The notes under the pieces are model-generated. The model did not search any database. It was not told the origin of the DNA and saw only the letters and a program-made list of their open reading frames with translations. Below are positions 41,914 through 50,876 of a stretch of DNA of 64,000 bases, piece after piece (position 1 is the stretch's first letter; each line of letters begins with the position of its first letter). The stretch comes from Nicoliella spurrieriana (GTDB lineage: Bacteria > Bacillota > Bacilli > Lactobacillales > Lactobacillaceae). The position numbers and the translations under genes are program-made. The stretch spans positions 248,001-312,000 of the forward strand of contig NZ_CP093360.1 of NCBI RefSeq assembly GCF_023380205.1, written 5' to 3'.

Positions 41914-43373
41914 AATTGTTCAGCCTCCTGTGCTTGTTCCGCTTTGATTGCATCTAACATTAAACGACTCTTATTGCCAAATTCATGAAATTCTTGGTTA
42001 GCATCACTATCGGCAACGATTCCAGCTCCCGAATGAACCACTAAGTGATTGCCCTTCTTGTAACCCAGTCGAATCCCGATGCAAAGGTCTAAATCACCAT
42101 CGAAATCAATATACCCAATTCCGCCGCCATAGATACCGCGTTTCCGTTGTTCTAATTGGTCAATAATTTTCATTGCTGATTCCTTGGGTGCCCCAGAAAG
42201 CGTTCCCGCTGGTAATACTGCGCTAATAATATCGACTGAACTAAAGGCTGGATTTGCAATGCTTTCAATTTTAGAGCCAAGGTGCATCACATTACTAAAG
42301 CGTAACAATTCACGGAGTTTGGTCACGTGCACGCTCCCAAATTGACTCACCCGACCGAGATCGTTGCGCCCCAGGTCGACCAGCATGTTATGTTCCGATA
42401 ACTCCTTTTGACTTGCTTGCAATTCTTTTGCGAACTTAACGTCCTCGGCTTTGGTCTTGCCGCGCCGTCTCGTTCCAGCAAGGGGATAACTAAATAATTT
42501 CCGACCGCTCTTTTTAATCAACGTTTCTGGTGAGGCCCCCACGGCTTGAAAATCCCGGTTAGCAAAGAAAAAGTGGTATGGAGATTCAACCGTTTGATAG
42601 AGGTTCTTACAAACGTTAATCAATGAACCATTTGCCTGTGCTAAGTAAGGATTAGATAGGATCAATTGAAAGATATCACCCAACTCAATGTGCTGCTCGG
42701 TTTTAGCAACCCGCTGGTCGAACTGTTTGACATCAAATTGATTTTGGAATTGACGGGTAATCTTAAGCCCCGGTAACTTAGTCGTTGGGTTCGCAAGGAG
42801 CTCCTTAATTAACTGGGCCCGCTCTTTTAACCTCACAATCACTTGTTCATAATTTGCATCAAATTGATCACTTGCTAGCAACTGGCTTAAAGTCAACTGC
42901 TGAGACTCTCGATCATAGGTCAGAGTAATGTCTGGTAACATTAATTCCACATCCGATAAATCTAGTTCATCATTAGTGTCACTGAGCCGGCTATCCTTAG
43001 CATACTTAGCAAAGTCATATCCGAAGTACCCCACGAGCCCGGTGCTAAACGGTAGTGAATTGGTTTTTGCAACCCGGTACTTGTCCAGGAGTTGATTCAA
43101 GAATTGAATCGGCGAGCCAGTAATCATTTGTTGAGCACCATTTTGATCAGTTAGATTGATTTGACCATTTTTAACGGTAATGGTCTGAAGTGGCTTCGTT
43201 ACCACAACCGTGTACCGGGAATCTTGATATTCAAACAACATACTATGTTGGTTACTTGGGTCGTCATGTTCAATAATTTGAAATGGATCAAAAGTTTGTA
43301 AGTTGGTAGTATAACTAATGGGAAGGTAGTTATAATTACGGCTAAGTTGCTTTAATTCGGATTTAGATTTCAA
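41910..43373 (-). CDS. trpE: Anthranilate synthase component I, 487 aa
   Basis: Chorismate to anthranilate. The chorismate-binding C-terminal domain has GDIFQLILSNPY, ASPETLIKKSGRKLFSYPLAGTRRRG, LVDLGRNDLGRVS, PAGTLSGAPKESAMKIIDQ and GIYGGGIGYIDFDG. Start codon is TTG at 43373, preceded by GAGGTG with six-base spacing; no ATG fits. First gene of trpEGDCFBA, directly after the Trp T-box. Confidence 0.97.
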   Translation of the reverse strand: MKSKSELKQLSRNYNYLPISYTTNLQTFDPFQIIEHDDPSNQHSMLFEYQDSRYTVVVTKPLQTITVKNGQINLTDQNGAQQMITGSPIQFLNQLLDKYRVAKTNSLPFSTGLVGYFGYDFAKYAKDSRLSDTNDELDLSDVELMLPDITLTYDRESQQLTLSQLLASDQFDANYEQVIVRLKERAQLIKELLANPTTKLPGLKITRQFQNQFDVKQFDQRVAKTEQHIELGDIFQLILSNPYLAQANGSLINVCKNLYQTVESPYHFFFANRDFQAVGASPETLIKKSGRKLFSYPLAGTRRRGKTKAEDVKFAKELQASQKELSEHNMLVDLGRNDLGRVSQFGSVHVTKLRELLRFSNVMHLGSKIESIANPAFSSVDIISAVLPAGTLSGAPKESAMKIIDQLEQRKRGIYGGGIGYIDFDGDLDLCIGIRLGYKKGNHLVVHSGAGIVADSDANQEFHEFGNKSRLMLDAIKAEQAQEAEQL

Positions 43374-43403
43374 ATTGGTTCACCTCGTTATCAAAAATTG
43401 CAT

Positions 43404-43725
43404 TAAAAAAATCCGCCCATAACAACGCAACTAATGCTTTGTTAAGGACGGATTTTTTCCGCGGTGCCACCTTAATTAGGTTGGTTTAAAAAGATCCACT
43501 ATTAGTGCTGGAATCTAATTAAAGCAACCCCTCCTTAGCGAGATACGTGTTCATATCCCCGGCAACTGACGTATGCCTAACGTTTCTCCGTACTCAATCG
43601 TAATTTTTCGGAAGAACCCTCTGTGGTCCATTTAACTGCCTGCGTTCGGCCGTACTCTCATCATCGACGGCTCTCTGTGCGTGCACAACAATCTTGATCT
43701 CCACATCATTGGTTTCATGGACGAA
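43404..43725 (-). promoter_or_regulatory. Trp T-box leader of the trp operon
   Basis: On the minus strand: stem I with AGAGAGCCG, GATGATGAGA distal loop and ACGGC; specifier TGG at 43630-43628 followed by the usual ACCAC; the T-box AATTAAGGTGGCACCGCGG (complement of 43459-43477); and terminator AAATCCGTCCTTAACAA with TTGTTATGGGCGGATTT and a T-run (43404-43457). TGG means tRNA-Trp sensing, matching the operon. Confidence 0.92.
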
Positions 43726-43827
43726 TTCTTTAATTGCTCTAATCATAGTCTAATGTTAATCACATGTCAACAGAATTCATCAAAAAATTGATTTTAATTC
43801 TAAAGTAATGCCAATTCATCAGCTGAT

Positions 43828-43858
43828 TAAAAAAAGAGCCCGTTGAAACGCGGGCTCT
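43828..43858 (-). terminator. Terminator of the second glutamate-cysteine ligase gene
   Basis: Minus-strand AGAGCCCGCG and CGGGCTCT pair around TTTCAA, followed by a long T-run. It separates the ligase gene from the trp T-box. Confidence 0.88.
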
Positions 43859-43895
43859 GCTACGTGGATTCAGTAACTTTCAACTCATCCAATTA

Positions 43896-45254
43896 TTAAT
43901 ACTTAAATGACTTTCTAAATAGATATTCCTTCAATTCATCACTAGTGGGTTGTTTAGAAGTATCAAAACCATCAAATGGACGCAATGCAATTAGTGCACT
44001 TTTTTGATACTGAATACCCTTTTTAACTGCATATTCAACTAATGAACCGTTTTTGATGTGTTTAACTAGCTTTGCACTGGGGGTCAATTCGGGATGTTCA
44101 ACCCGCTCCTCCATCTCTTGGATAACTTCCTCAAAATCTGGGCCAGCTTGAATTTGATCCACAAATAACCTTAAGCGACTTAAAAATGCCCGCGCTTGAA
44201 ATTGATGGTTAAACTGGCTTGGATCCTCACTTGCCACTTCATCATTCAATTGATTAGCCCGGTTCAGCGCCTCATTAACCTCTGATTGCCTTAATGGCGG
44301 ATTCATAATGAAGTAACTAGCCATTAACCGAAGGAACCGAATCGTGTTAGTTTTAATTCCAATTTCACTTGTGGGATCTAAATCAAGCATCCGCAATTCC
44401 AAATATTGAATCCCAGTATTTCTGAGGTCATCAAGATCCTTCCCACCACGGAAGCGAATCGGCCCCTGGCCCTCTGAGTCACGAATCAATAGTTTATTTT
44501 TAACTGCATTTTGAATGGATGTAATGTATTTATCAATACTAGTGTAGTCCACCAAAAACTTTGCCCCGTACCCATAACGAGTTGTTTGTCGTAAACACCG
44601 CACTGGGTGGTCAGGCCCCTGGTCAACATCGAAGTAGTTGTCCTCAGCAATGGGACTAGCACCAAATAAGTATGTAATAATCCAACGATACCTAACAAAG
44701 CCCTGCCCTAACCGCATGTACAAATAGTCTTTTACCGCTTGTTCAGACTGAAATTGATCCCCCATTTCGGAATGAATCAGTTTAATGATATGGTCATGGA
44801 TACTTAAATTAATGTGGGCTCCGCATGGCAAAAATTTGGCCATTCCCTTATGCAGTTTCACTAACTTAATTAAAAAATCCCGTTTTTCTTGCGTCGAATC
44901 AGCGAGGAGCTCGTTACTCTTTTCCTTTGGCATAATGGGTGGCATTGATAGTGACCATAAGATTTCACCAGGCGCGAGTGCATTTCTTAATGCATTATTA
45001 ATGCGGTATAGATACCGCATTGCATCCAATGGACTATCGGCAGGTGGCGTTACCACTTCCGACATTGTGATTAAAAAATCCTCAGTAATCCATGGGTTAC
45101 TATGGGCATCGCCAATCGTATCCGGATATGGTTCCATACTTAAATGGCCGTTTTCATACGCTCGGTCCATTTCAATTTCTAACCCCATTTTAAAATCGGA
45201 ATTTCTGGCAACGGCTTCATGTTCAAAAATTAAGTTCCCAATTTTACTAAACAT
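43896..45254 (-). CDS. Glutamate-cysteine ligase-type enzyme (second GshA/Gcl-like copy), 452 aa
   Basis: Same family and length as the protein at 5494-6855, with MGLEIEMDRAYENGHLSMEP, NPWITEDFLITMSEVVTPP, ILWSLSMPPIMPKE, PCGAHINLSIHD, IRFRGGKDLDDLRN and QYLELRMLDLDP. No ATP-grasp glutathione synthetase domain is attached. The start is ATG 45254 after AGGAG; a GTG three codons earlier overlaps the ribosome binding site. Two diverged copies in one window suggest different amino-acid acceptors; lactobacillus Gcl paralogs are known to differ in acceptor range. Confidence 0.85.
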   Translation of the reverse strand: MFSKIGNLIFEHEAVARNSDFKMGLEIEMDRAYENGHLSMEPYPDTIGDAHSNPWITEDFLITMSEVVTPPADSPLDAMRYLYRINNALRNALAPGEILWSLSMPPIMPKEKSNELLADSTQEKRDFLIKLVKLHKGMAKFLPCGAHINLSIHDHIIKLIHSEMGDQFQSEQAVKDYLYMRLGQGFVRYRWIITYLFGASPIAEDNYFDVDQGPDHPVRCLRQTTRYGYGAKFLVDYTSIDKYITSIQNAVKNKLLIRDSEGQGPIRFRGGKDLDDLRNTGIQYLELRMLDLDPTSEIGIKTNTIRFLRLMASYFIMNPPLRQSEVNEALNRANQLNDEVASEDPSQFNHQFQARAFLSRLRLFVDQIQAGPDFEEVIQEMEERVEHPELTPSAKLVKHIKNGSLVEYAVKKGIQYQKSALIALRPFDGFDTSKQPTSDELKEYLFRKSFKY

Positions 45255-45492
45255 AATAATCACTCCTAAAATGAGAATATAAAATACTCTAAAAGTCTAA
45301 TTAATGTATTATAATCTTTTTGTATTAAATTTGTAAAGAGCATATAGTAATTATTTTCTACAACAACCAGTGCAACGTGATAAAATTTATCGAAAATAAT
45401 TAGATTGATTATTGACACAACTACATATTTGGATTAATATTTCTACCAATCTTGATCCTATTTCAACCGGTAAACTCTGAGGAGATGGTTAA

Positions 45493-46257
45493 ATGACCCA
45501 ATTTTTCGATTCATTTCGTTTTAAATACACTAGGGGCACGTTTTATTATCCATTAGGAACGTTCATCAGTGATAATACTAATGCAATCAATAGTTATGAG
45601 TGGATTCAATTATATCCCACTGCTAATTCTACATTAATGTTCAATACCTATGACGAAGAGTATCGAGGGCGTTATTATGAGAAATTCCAGCGTACCGACC
45701 AGCTATATCGAATCAACGTGCCACTACTCAAAAAGACGATTGGCAACAATAACCTAGTTCTAAATATTGGAGCCGAATTCGTAGAATCAGTTGGTTATAA
45801 TGATCCTGCCTCTCGCTTATTCCTAGCAGAATACCTCACTGATCAAAATACCCTGGGGTTCTTCTATCTAGGTGGGCTTTGTCCAATGGAAGCTAAAAAC
45901 GAGGAAACCAAAAATGATAAGTCATTTAATTACGATAAGGATATCTTTTACATGGGTTCGGATACGGTTCACTTAGATGTTGCTAACTTTGGCGAATTCA
46001 TTTGTGCATTAGATCGTGAGTATTTTGGCAATCAAATTTCAATCAATGATTTTGTTGATTTAAAAAATTGGTATTTTGTTTCTGGTTCCATTATGAATCA
46101 AGATATCGTGACCGCCACGGATCCGGAACGAACTCAGGTCTTAGCTAAAATCGAAACCAACATCCCTGTGAATAGTGGCTATTTAAATAATCATTCTAAC
46201 CACTACCTTGATTATTGCTACGGTAATTATATTGGTCCTTACGATAGTAATAATTAG
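45493..46257 (+). CDS. Hypothetical protein, 254 aa
   Basis: I do not recognise this protein. It has no signal peptide or membrane helix and is rich in Tyr, Phe, Asn and Asp, with beta-like stretches (FKYTRGTFYYPLGTFISDNT, NNLVLNIGAEFVESVGYND, LGFFYLGGLCP) and a C-terminus full of Asn/Tyr. GAGGAGATGG precedes ATG 45493. It stands alone between the divergent ligase gene and the aroE attenuator. High aromatic content next to an aromatic operon may be coincidence. Confidence 0.7.
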   Translation: MTQFFDSFRFKYTRGTFYYPLGTFISDNTNAINSYEWIQLYPTANSTLMFNTYDEEYRGRYYEKFQRTDQLYRINVPLLKKTIGNNNLVLNIGAEFVESVGYNDPASRLFLAEYLTDQNTLGFFYLGGLCPMEAKNEETKNDKSFNYDKDIFYMGSDTVHLDVANFGEFICALDREYFGNQISINDFVDLKNWYFVSGSIMNQDIVTATDPERTQVLAKIETNIPVNSGYLNNHSNHYLDYCYGNYIGPYDSNN

Positions 46258-46349
46258 TTTTCATTAAAAAAAGATTAAAAAAACTTTTGCATTTTAATCT
46301 AATCTGTGTTTTAATTAAGATAATCAAAACAGGGAAGGAATTGTTAATT

Positions 46350-46406
46350 ATGAATAAGCAAATCATTATCAATAGTTATTATTATGGCTTTTATTACTTT
46401 AGTTAG
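46350..46406 (+). CDS. Leader peptide of the aroE operon, MNKQIIINSYYYGFYYFS
   Basis: An 18-residue ORF with GGAAGG upstream. Codons 10-17 read Tyr-Tyr-Tyr-Gly-Phe-Tyr-Tyr-Phe: five Tyr and two Phe in eight codons, a composition not expected by chance. It is followed by paired hairpins and a terminator before aroE. The operon includes tyrA and a chorismate mutase domain. It therefore looks like a ribosome-stalling peptide sensing charged tRNA-Tyr and tRNA-Phe. Confidence 0.85.
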   Translation: MNKQIIINSYYYGFYYFS

Positions 46407-46588
46407 TACGTCTGTACATATGATGCGGACGTACTAAGCGTTCGCGTCTAAGTAGTGAAGTCATTGATTTTGATTTTTGCTAGCTAGGTGCGAAGTTCAT
46501 CTAGCTAGGGTTCATGATAATACGATTTCTTCGACGAAATTAAAGTATTAGGCCAGCTAGGTGAATAAATCACTTAGCTGGTTTTTTT
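46403..46588 (+). promoter_or_regulatory. Transcription attenuator before aroE
   Basis: A strong hairpin (AGTACGTC/GACGTACT) starts at the leader stop codon. Then come four mutually pairing segments: A TAGCTAGGTG (46481-46490), B CATCTAGCTAGG (46499-46509 region), C CCAGCTAGGTGA (46553-46564) and D CACTTAGCTGG (46571-46581), with a T-run to 46588. A:B, B:C and C:D can each form; C:D is the terminator and B:C the antiterminator. This is the textbook layout of an amino-acid attenuator. Confidence 0.8.
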
Positions 46589-46611
46589 GTTTAAGAAAGG
46601 AAGTTTTTATA

Positions 46612-47490
46612 ATGAGTAACATTGATGGTCACACCTTTTTAATTGGTTTAATGGCATACCCAATTCGCCACTCCATGTCCCCTACCATGCATAACGCCGC
46701 ATTTGAAAAATTAAATTTGAACTACGCCTACTTGGCATTCGACATTGACTCAGATCGGCTAGAAGCTGGCGTAAATGCCATTCGCACCCTTGATATGCGT
46801 GGAATCAACGTTTCAATGCCTAACAAACAACGGATTATCAAGTACTTGGATAAGTTAGACATCTCAGCAGAGTTAAATCAAGCTGTGAATACCGTCGTTA
46901 ATGATCACGGGGTCTTGACTGGTTATACAACTGATGGGGTCGGGTTCACTACCGACCTTAAGAAAAAGGGGCATCCGGTTGCGGGTAAGAAAATGGTATT
47001 AGCCGGTGCCGGTGGCGCCGGTACGCCAATCGCAATTCAATCAGCTATGGAAGGGTTAAGCGAAGTTAAAATCTTTAACCGCAGCGATAAAAATCTAGAT
47101 AATGCAAAGCGCATCGCAAAAATCATTAATGAACGGACTGATTGTAAAGCCAGTGTCGAAGCATTAGAAAACCAAGCAGCATTCAAAGCTGCCATTGCCG
47201 ATGCTGATATCTACTGCGATGCCACGGGAGTTGGAATGAAACCATTAGAGGACATGAGCCTCATCAACGATCCTAGTTGGTTCCACAAGGACTTAGTCGT
47301 TTTCGATACCGTTTATGCCCCCCGTGAAACTAAATTAATGCAAATCGCTAAATCAGCCGGACTCACTGAAGTCTACAATGGCCTAGGGATGATGATCGAA
47401 CAAGGGGCAGCCGCCTTTAAACTGTGGACCGGTGAAGATATGCCAATCGACGTTGTTGAAAAGGCAATTTCTAAAAAGGATGGCCATTAA
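46612..47490 (+). CDS. aroE: Shikimate (quinate/shikimate) dehydrogenase, 292 aa
   Basis: Reduces 3-dehydroshikimate with NAD(P)H. Substrate site motif RHSMSPTMHNAAFEKL, catalytic Lys in NVSMPNKQ, ELNQAVNTVV, TTDGVGFTTDL, dinucleotide loop GAGGAGTPIAIQSA and the C-terminal NGLGMMIEQGAAAFKLWTG. The start is ATG 46612 with AAGGAAG upstream; an in-frame ATG at 46561 lies inside the terminator hairpin. First structural gene of the second aromatic operon. Confidence 0.95.
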   Translation: MSNIDGHTFLIGLMAYPIRHSMSPTMHNAAFEKLNLNYAYLAFDIDSDRLEAGVNAIRTLDMRGINVSMPNKQRIIKYLDKLDISAELNQAVNTVVNDHGVLTGYTTDGVGFTTDLKKKGHPVAGKKMVLAGAGGAGTPIAIQSAMEGLSEVKIFNRSDKNLDNAKRIAKIINERTDCKASVEALENQAAFKAAIADADIYCDATGVGMKPLEDMSLINDPSWFHKDLVVFDTVYAPRETKLMQIAKSAGLTEVYNGLGMMIEQGAAAFKLWTGEDMPIDVVEKAISKKDGH

Positions 47491-47491
47491 A

Positions 47492-48241
47492 ATGAAAACG
47501 ATTACGATTGAAAACACCCAACTAAGCGATACGAAACCCAAGATTGCGGTTCCCATTACTGGCAAAGATGATGCGGAAATTGAACAACAACTCGCATTAA
47601 TTGATACTGCCAGCGTGGATTTGATCGAGCTACGAATTGATTTTTTAGCAGTTCTCAATGAAGCCACCATCAAAAGTGCAAAACAACTAATTCAAACTAG
47701 CTTTCCCAAAACACCGATCATCGCTACCCTCCGGACAACTACTGAGGGTGGTAACTTCAACCCAATTGAACATGACTACCCAGCAGTCTTAAAGGTAATT
47801 ATTAAGACTGGTTTCCACCTCGTCGATGTTGAAATCAACCAACTCGGTGCCGCTAGCATTATTGACCTAGCCCATCAACACCATCAACTCGTAATTGGCA
47901 GTCACCATAATTTCAAACAGACTCCAGATGATCACTTTCTAGCCCAAAAATGGCAATCAATGCAGGCGCTGAATTGTGATATTGCTAAAATTGCGGTGAT
48001 GCCCACTAACGTTGATGATGTATTAAGATTTATGACGGCTTCCCACCGTGCTAATCAAAGCCTAATGATCCCAATCATTAGCATGGCAATGGGTGCATTA
48101 GGTATCATTACTAGAATTAGCGGTCAATTGACCGGTTCGGTAATTACTTTCGGGAGCATTACTAATAAAGCGCAATCAGCGCCGGGCCAAATTACTAGTC
48201 CGCAACTAGCAACGATCTTACAAGTCGTTGCACCACAATAA
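47492..48241 (+). CDS. aroD: 3-dehydroquinate dehydratase, type I, 249 aa
   Basis: Schiff-base dehydratase: LIELRIDFL, ATLRTTTEGG, catalytic His in IGSHHNFKQTP and Lys in DIAKIAVMP. The start is ATG 47492, directly after the aroE stop, with AAGGATGG upstream; the longer in-frame version would overlap aroE by 60 bases. It ends just before the fusion gene's ribosome binding site. Confidence 0.95.
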   Translation: MKTITIENTQLSDTKPKIAVPITGKDDAEIEQQLALIDTASVDLIELRIDFLAVLNEATIKSAKQLIQTSFPKTPIIATLRTTTEGGNFNPIEHDYPAVLKVIIKTGFHLVDVEINQLGAASIIDLAHQHHQLVIGSHHNFKQTPDDHFLAQKWQSMQALNCDIAKIAVMPTNVDDVLRFMTASHRANQSLMIPIISMAMGALGIITRISGQLTGSVITFGSITNKAQSAPGQITSPQLATILQVVAPQ

Positions 48242-48254
48242 GGAGGAAACGGAT

Positions 48255-49682
48255 ATGAATCAAATTAGACTTAGAACGAGATTATTCCTTAACTACTTTG
48301 TTCATGGGTTCGCGTTGATCATTTTAACGCAAAACCTAATCCCACTAGCACAGAGCTGGGGAAGTAGCCTAGCAGTTGCATCTTTTGTCCTATCTGGAAT
48401 TGGAATTGGACGGTTAATCGCTTACCTCATCATGGGCTTTATTTCTGATCGATTCGGTCGGAAAACCACCCTGATGATTGGAATGCTTACATACCTGGTA
48501 TTCTTCATTGTGACGCCGCTGAACCACTCCCTAGTAATTGCCTACGGAATGTCAATTATCGCAGGGGTGGGGAATTCAGCACTGGATTCAGCAACCTACC
48601 CCCTATTTTCAGAACTGGACAGCAATAATAGTTCCAACAGTATTTTATTAAAGGCCTTCATTTCGGTGGGTGAATTTTGTTTGCCAATCATCATCCTCTT
48701 TTTAAAGGGCCACCAACTCTGGTTCGGAATTTCATTTTTAATTCCAGCAATTGTGTTAGTAATTAACATCATTAATATTGCTAGTTGTAAGTTTCCAAAG
48801 TTTATTCAAAATAACGATCAAGTCATTAGTAAAGCTGTTAAAATGAGTAAAGGAGCGAAGGCGCTCATTACTGGCTCACTATTCGTTTACGGATTTACTT
48901 CAATGGCAGTTATGATTTGGTTCACCCAGTGGATTACCATCTTTGCCACTAAGATCGGCTTTAGTGATGTTACTTCACACCTCTTATTGTCCCTTTACAG
49001 TATTGGTTCCATCACCGGAGTATTATTATCATTTGCAATCTTAAAACGCTTTGACGTTCAACGCCATGTTTTTCTTGGACTGAATATTGTTTCGGTAATT
49101 GCAATTGCCACCGTTAGCTTTAGTCATTCTCCATACATTTCATCAGTTGCAGCATTTGCATTTGGACTTAGTGCTGCCGGCGGATTAATGCAAGTTGCTT
49201 TGAATCAATTACTCTCACTTTACAATCATCATAAGGGAATCTTTACCGGAATCTTTTTCATGTTCGGCAGCATCGCATCGTTTTCAATTCCAATTATTAC
49301 CGGATTTTTAATCCGCTTCGGTGAACAAAACATTTTAACCGGTGATATCGTGGTGGCCCTAGTCGGATTAGTTGCAGCAATCATCACCTTCTTAATCCAA
49401 CCTAAGACCAATCAATTAGACGATGCCAGAGCTAAGATCAATCAAATTGATGCTCAATTAGTCTCCCTGTTGGAACAACGATTTAAGGCCGTCAAAGACG
49501 TGCAAAATTTTAAGCAGGAGCATCAATTACCCACTGAGGATCAACACCGTGAAGCTGATGTCTTAGCTAAGATTAAACAATTGACCAGCGATCCAGAATT
49601 AGTAAGTTACAATCAAAACATTATTCAAAACATCATGAATAACTCCAAGCAATACCAAACTAAACTAAACCAAAATCAATAA
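48255..49682 (+). CDS. MFS transporter fused to a C-terminal chorismate mutase domain, 475 aa
   Basis: Residues 1-390 form a 12-helix MFS transporter (motif A MGFISDRFGRKTTLMIG after TM2, and its echo LKRFDVQRHVFLG). This is followed without a break by about 80 residues matching AroQ-type chorismate mutase: LDDARAKINQIDAQLVSLLE, QRFKAVKDVQNFKQEH and EADVLAKI. The fusion lies in the aromatic operon between aroD and aroC, so the mutase domain probably supplies prephenate for tyrA, encoded three genes on. The transporter could move shikimate, an aromatic acid or an aromatic amino acid. AAGGAGG precedes ATG 48255. Confidence 0.88.
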   Translation: MNQIRLRTRLFLNYFVHGFALIILTQNLIPLAQSWGSSLAVASFVLSGIGIGRLIAYLIMGFISDRFGRKTTLMIGMLTYLVFFIVTPLNHSLVIAYGMSIIAGVGNSALDSATYPLFSELDSNNSSNSILLKAFISVGEFCLPIIILFLKGHQLWFGISFLIPAIVLVINIINIASCKFPKFIQNNDQVISKAVKMSKGAKALITGSLFVYGFTSMAVMIWFTQWITIFATKIGFSDVTSHLLLSLYSIGSITGVLLSFAILKRFDVQRHVFLGLNIVSVIAIATVSFSHSPYISSVAAFAFGLSAAGGLMQVALNQLLSLYNHHKGIFTGIFFMFGSIASFSIPIITGFLIRFGEQNILTGDIVVALVGLVAAIITFLIQPKTNQLDDARAKINQIDAQLVSLLEQRFKAVKDVQNFKQEHQLPTEDQHREADVLAKIKQLTSDPELVSYNQNIIQNIMNNSKQYQTKLNQNQ

Positions 49683-49697
49683 TAAAGGATGATTAAT

Positions 49698-50864
49698 ATG
49701 TACTACTTAACAGCAGGCGAATCACACGGACCAGAACTTAGCGGAATTATTGAAGGCATTCCAGCCGGATTAACCGTTGACGTTGACCAAATCAACGCCG
49801 CCCTAGCAGCTAGACAGGGTGGTTATGGACGTGGCAATCGTCAAAAAATCGAACACGACCAAGTCATTATCACTGGTGGTATCCGCCATGGAATCACACT
49901 AGGATCCCCAATTGCGCTAACCGTTAAGAACCGTGACCATGCGCATTGGTCTGAAATTATGAACCCCACTAGTCCGGCCACTAAGGAAAATACGTTGCGC
50001 CAAGTGACCCGCCCTAGACCAGGTCATGCGGACTTAGTGGGTGGCATGAAATACAACCACCGGGACCTAAGAAACGTGTTAGAACGTTCCTCCGCTCGTG
50101 AAACGGCAATGCGGGTGGCAATTGGGAATATTTGTAAACAACTATTGAACCAATTAGATATTAAAATTAGTGGTTACGTTGAATCAGTGGGCGGCATCAA
50201 TGCTGATAATAGTCAACCTACCGACATTGCTAAGATTGAAACAGCAATTAAGCAAAACGATTTACGGGTGATCGATTCAGATGCAGTGGATAAAATCCAT
50301 CAGTTAATCGATGAAACCAAACGCAATGGAGATACCGTGGGTGGAGTCATTAGAGTCGTTGCCCAAAACGTCCCTGCCGGATTGGGAAGCTACATTAGTT
50401 GGGATACCAAGCTCGATGCTAAGCTAGCAGCTGCTGTAATGGGCGTTAACGCCATGAAGGGTGTCGAAATCGGTGATGGTTTTAAGGATGCCGAGGAGCA
50501 CGGGAGTCAGGTAATGGATGAAATCGACTGGCAAGCAGGCAGTGGTTTCTCTAGAAATTCAGACCACTTAGGTGGTTTTGAAGGTGGGATGACTAACGGC
50601 ATGCCGGTCATCGTTAAAGCTGCAATGAAGCCAATCCCAACGCTTTACAAGCCCCTCCAAAGTGCTGATATTAATAGTAAAGAAGTGAAAAAAGCAAACG
50701 TAGAGCGTTCTGATACCACGGCCATCGTTCCAGCATCGATCGTAATTGAAAGTGTCGTTGCCATCGAACTAGCCAAGGCGATTACCGATACGTTTGATGG
50801 TAGTAACATGGTTCGTTTAAAGCAACAACTTACTGAATACCGTGATGAGCTAAAGAACTTCTAA
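49698..50864 (+). CDS. aroC: Chorismate synthase, 388 aa
   Basis: FMN-dependent last step to chorismate. The three family signatures are GESHGPELSGIIEGIPAGL, RHGITLGSPIAL with RPRPGHADLVGGMKYNHRDL, and ERSSARETAMRVAIG; the C-terminal RSDTTAIVPASIV is also present. The start is ATG 49698 (MYYLTAGESHG) after AAAGGATG. It lies 15 bases after the fusion gene. Confidence 0.97.
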   Translation: MYYLTAGESHGPELSGIIEGIPAGLTVDVDQINAALAARQGGYGRGNRQKIEHDQVIITGGIRHGITLGSPIALTVKNRDHAHWSEIMNPTSPATKENTLRQVTRPRPGHADLVGGMKYNHRDLRNVLERSSARETAMRVAIGNICKQLLNQLDIKISGYVESVGGINADNSQPTDIAKIETAIKQNDLRVIDSDAVDKIHQLIDETKRNGDTVGGVIRVVAQNVPAGLGSYISWDTKLDAKLAAAVMGVNAMKGVEIGDGFKDAEEHGSQVMDEIDWQAGSGFSRNSDHLGGFEGGMTNGMPVIVKAAMKPIPTLYKPLQSADINSKEVKKANVERSDTTAIVPASIVIESVVAIELAKAITDTFDGSNMVRLKQQLTEYRDELKNF

Positions 50865-50876
50865 GGAGCAATCAGG

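Noticed and set aside
44785-45282. 165-codon plus-strand ORF
   Set aside because: Antisense to the second glutamate-cysteine ligase gene, no ribosome binding site or family.
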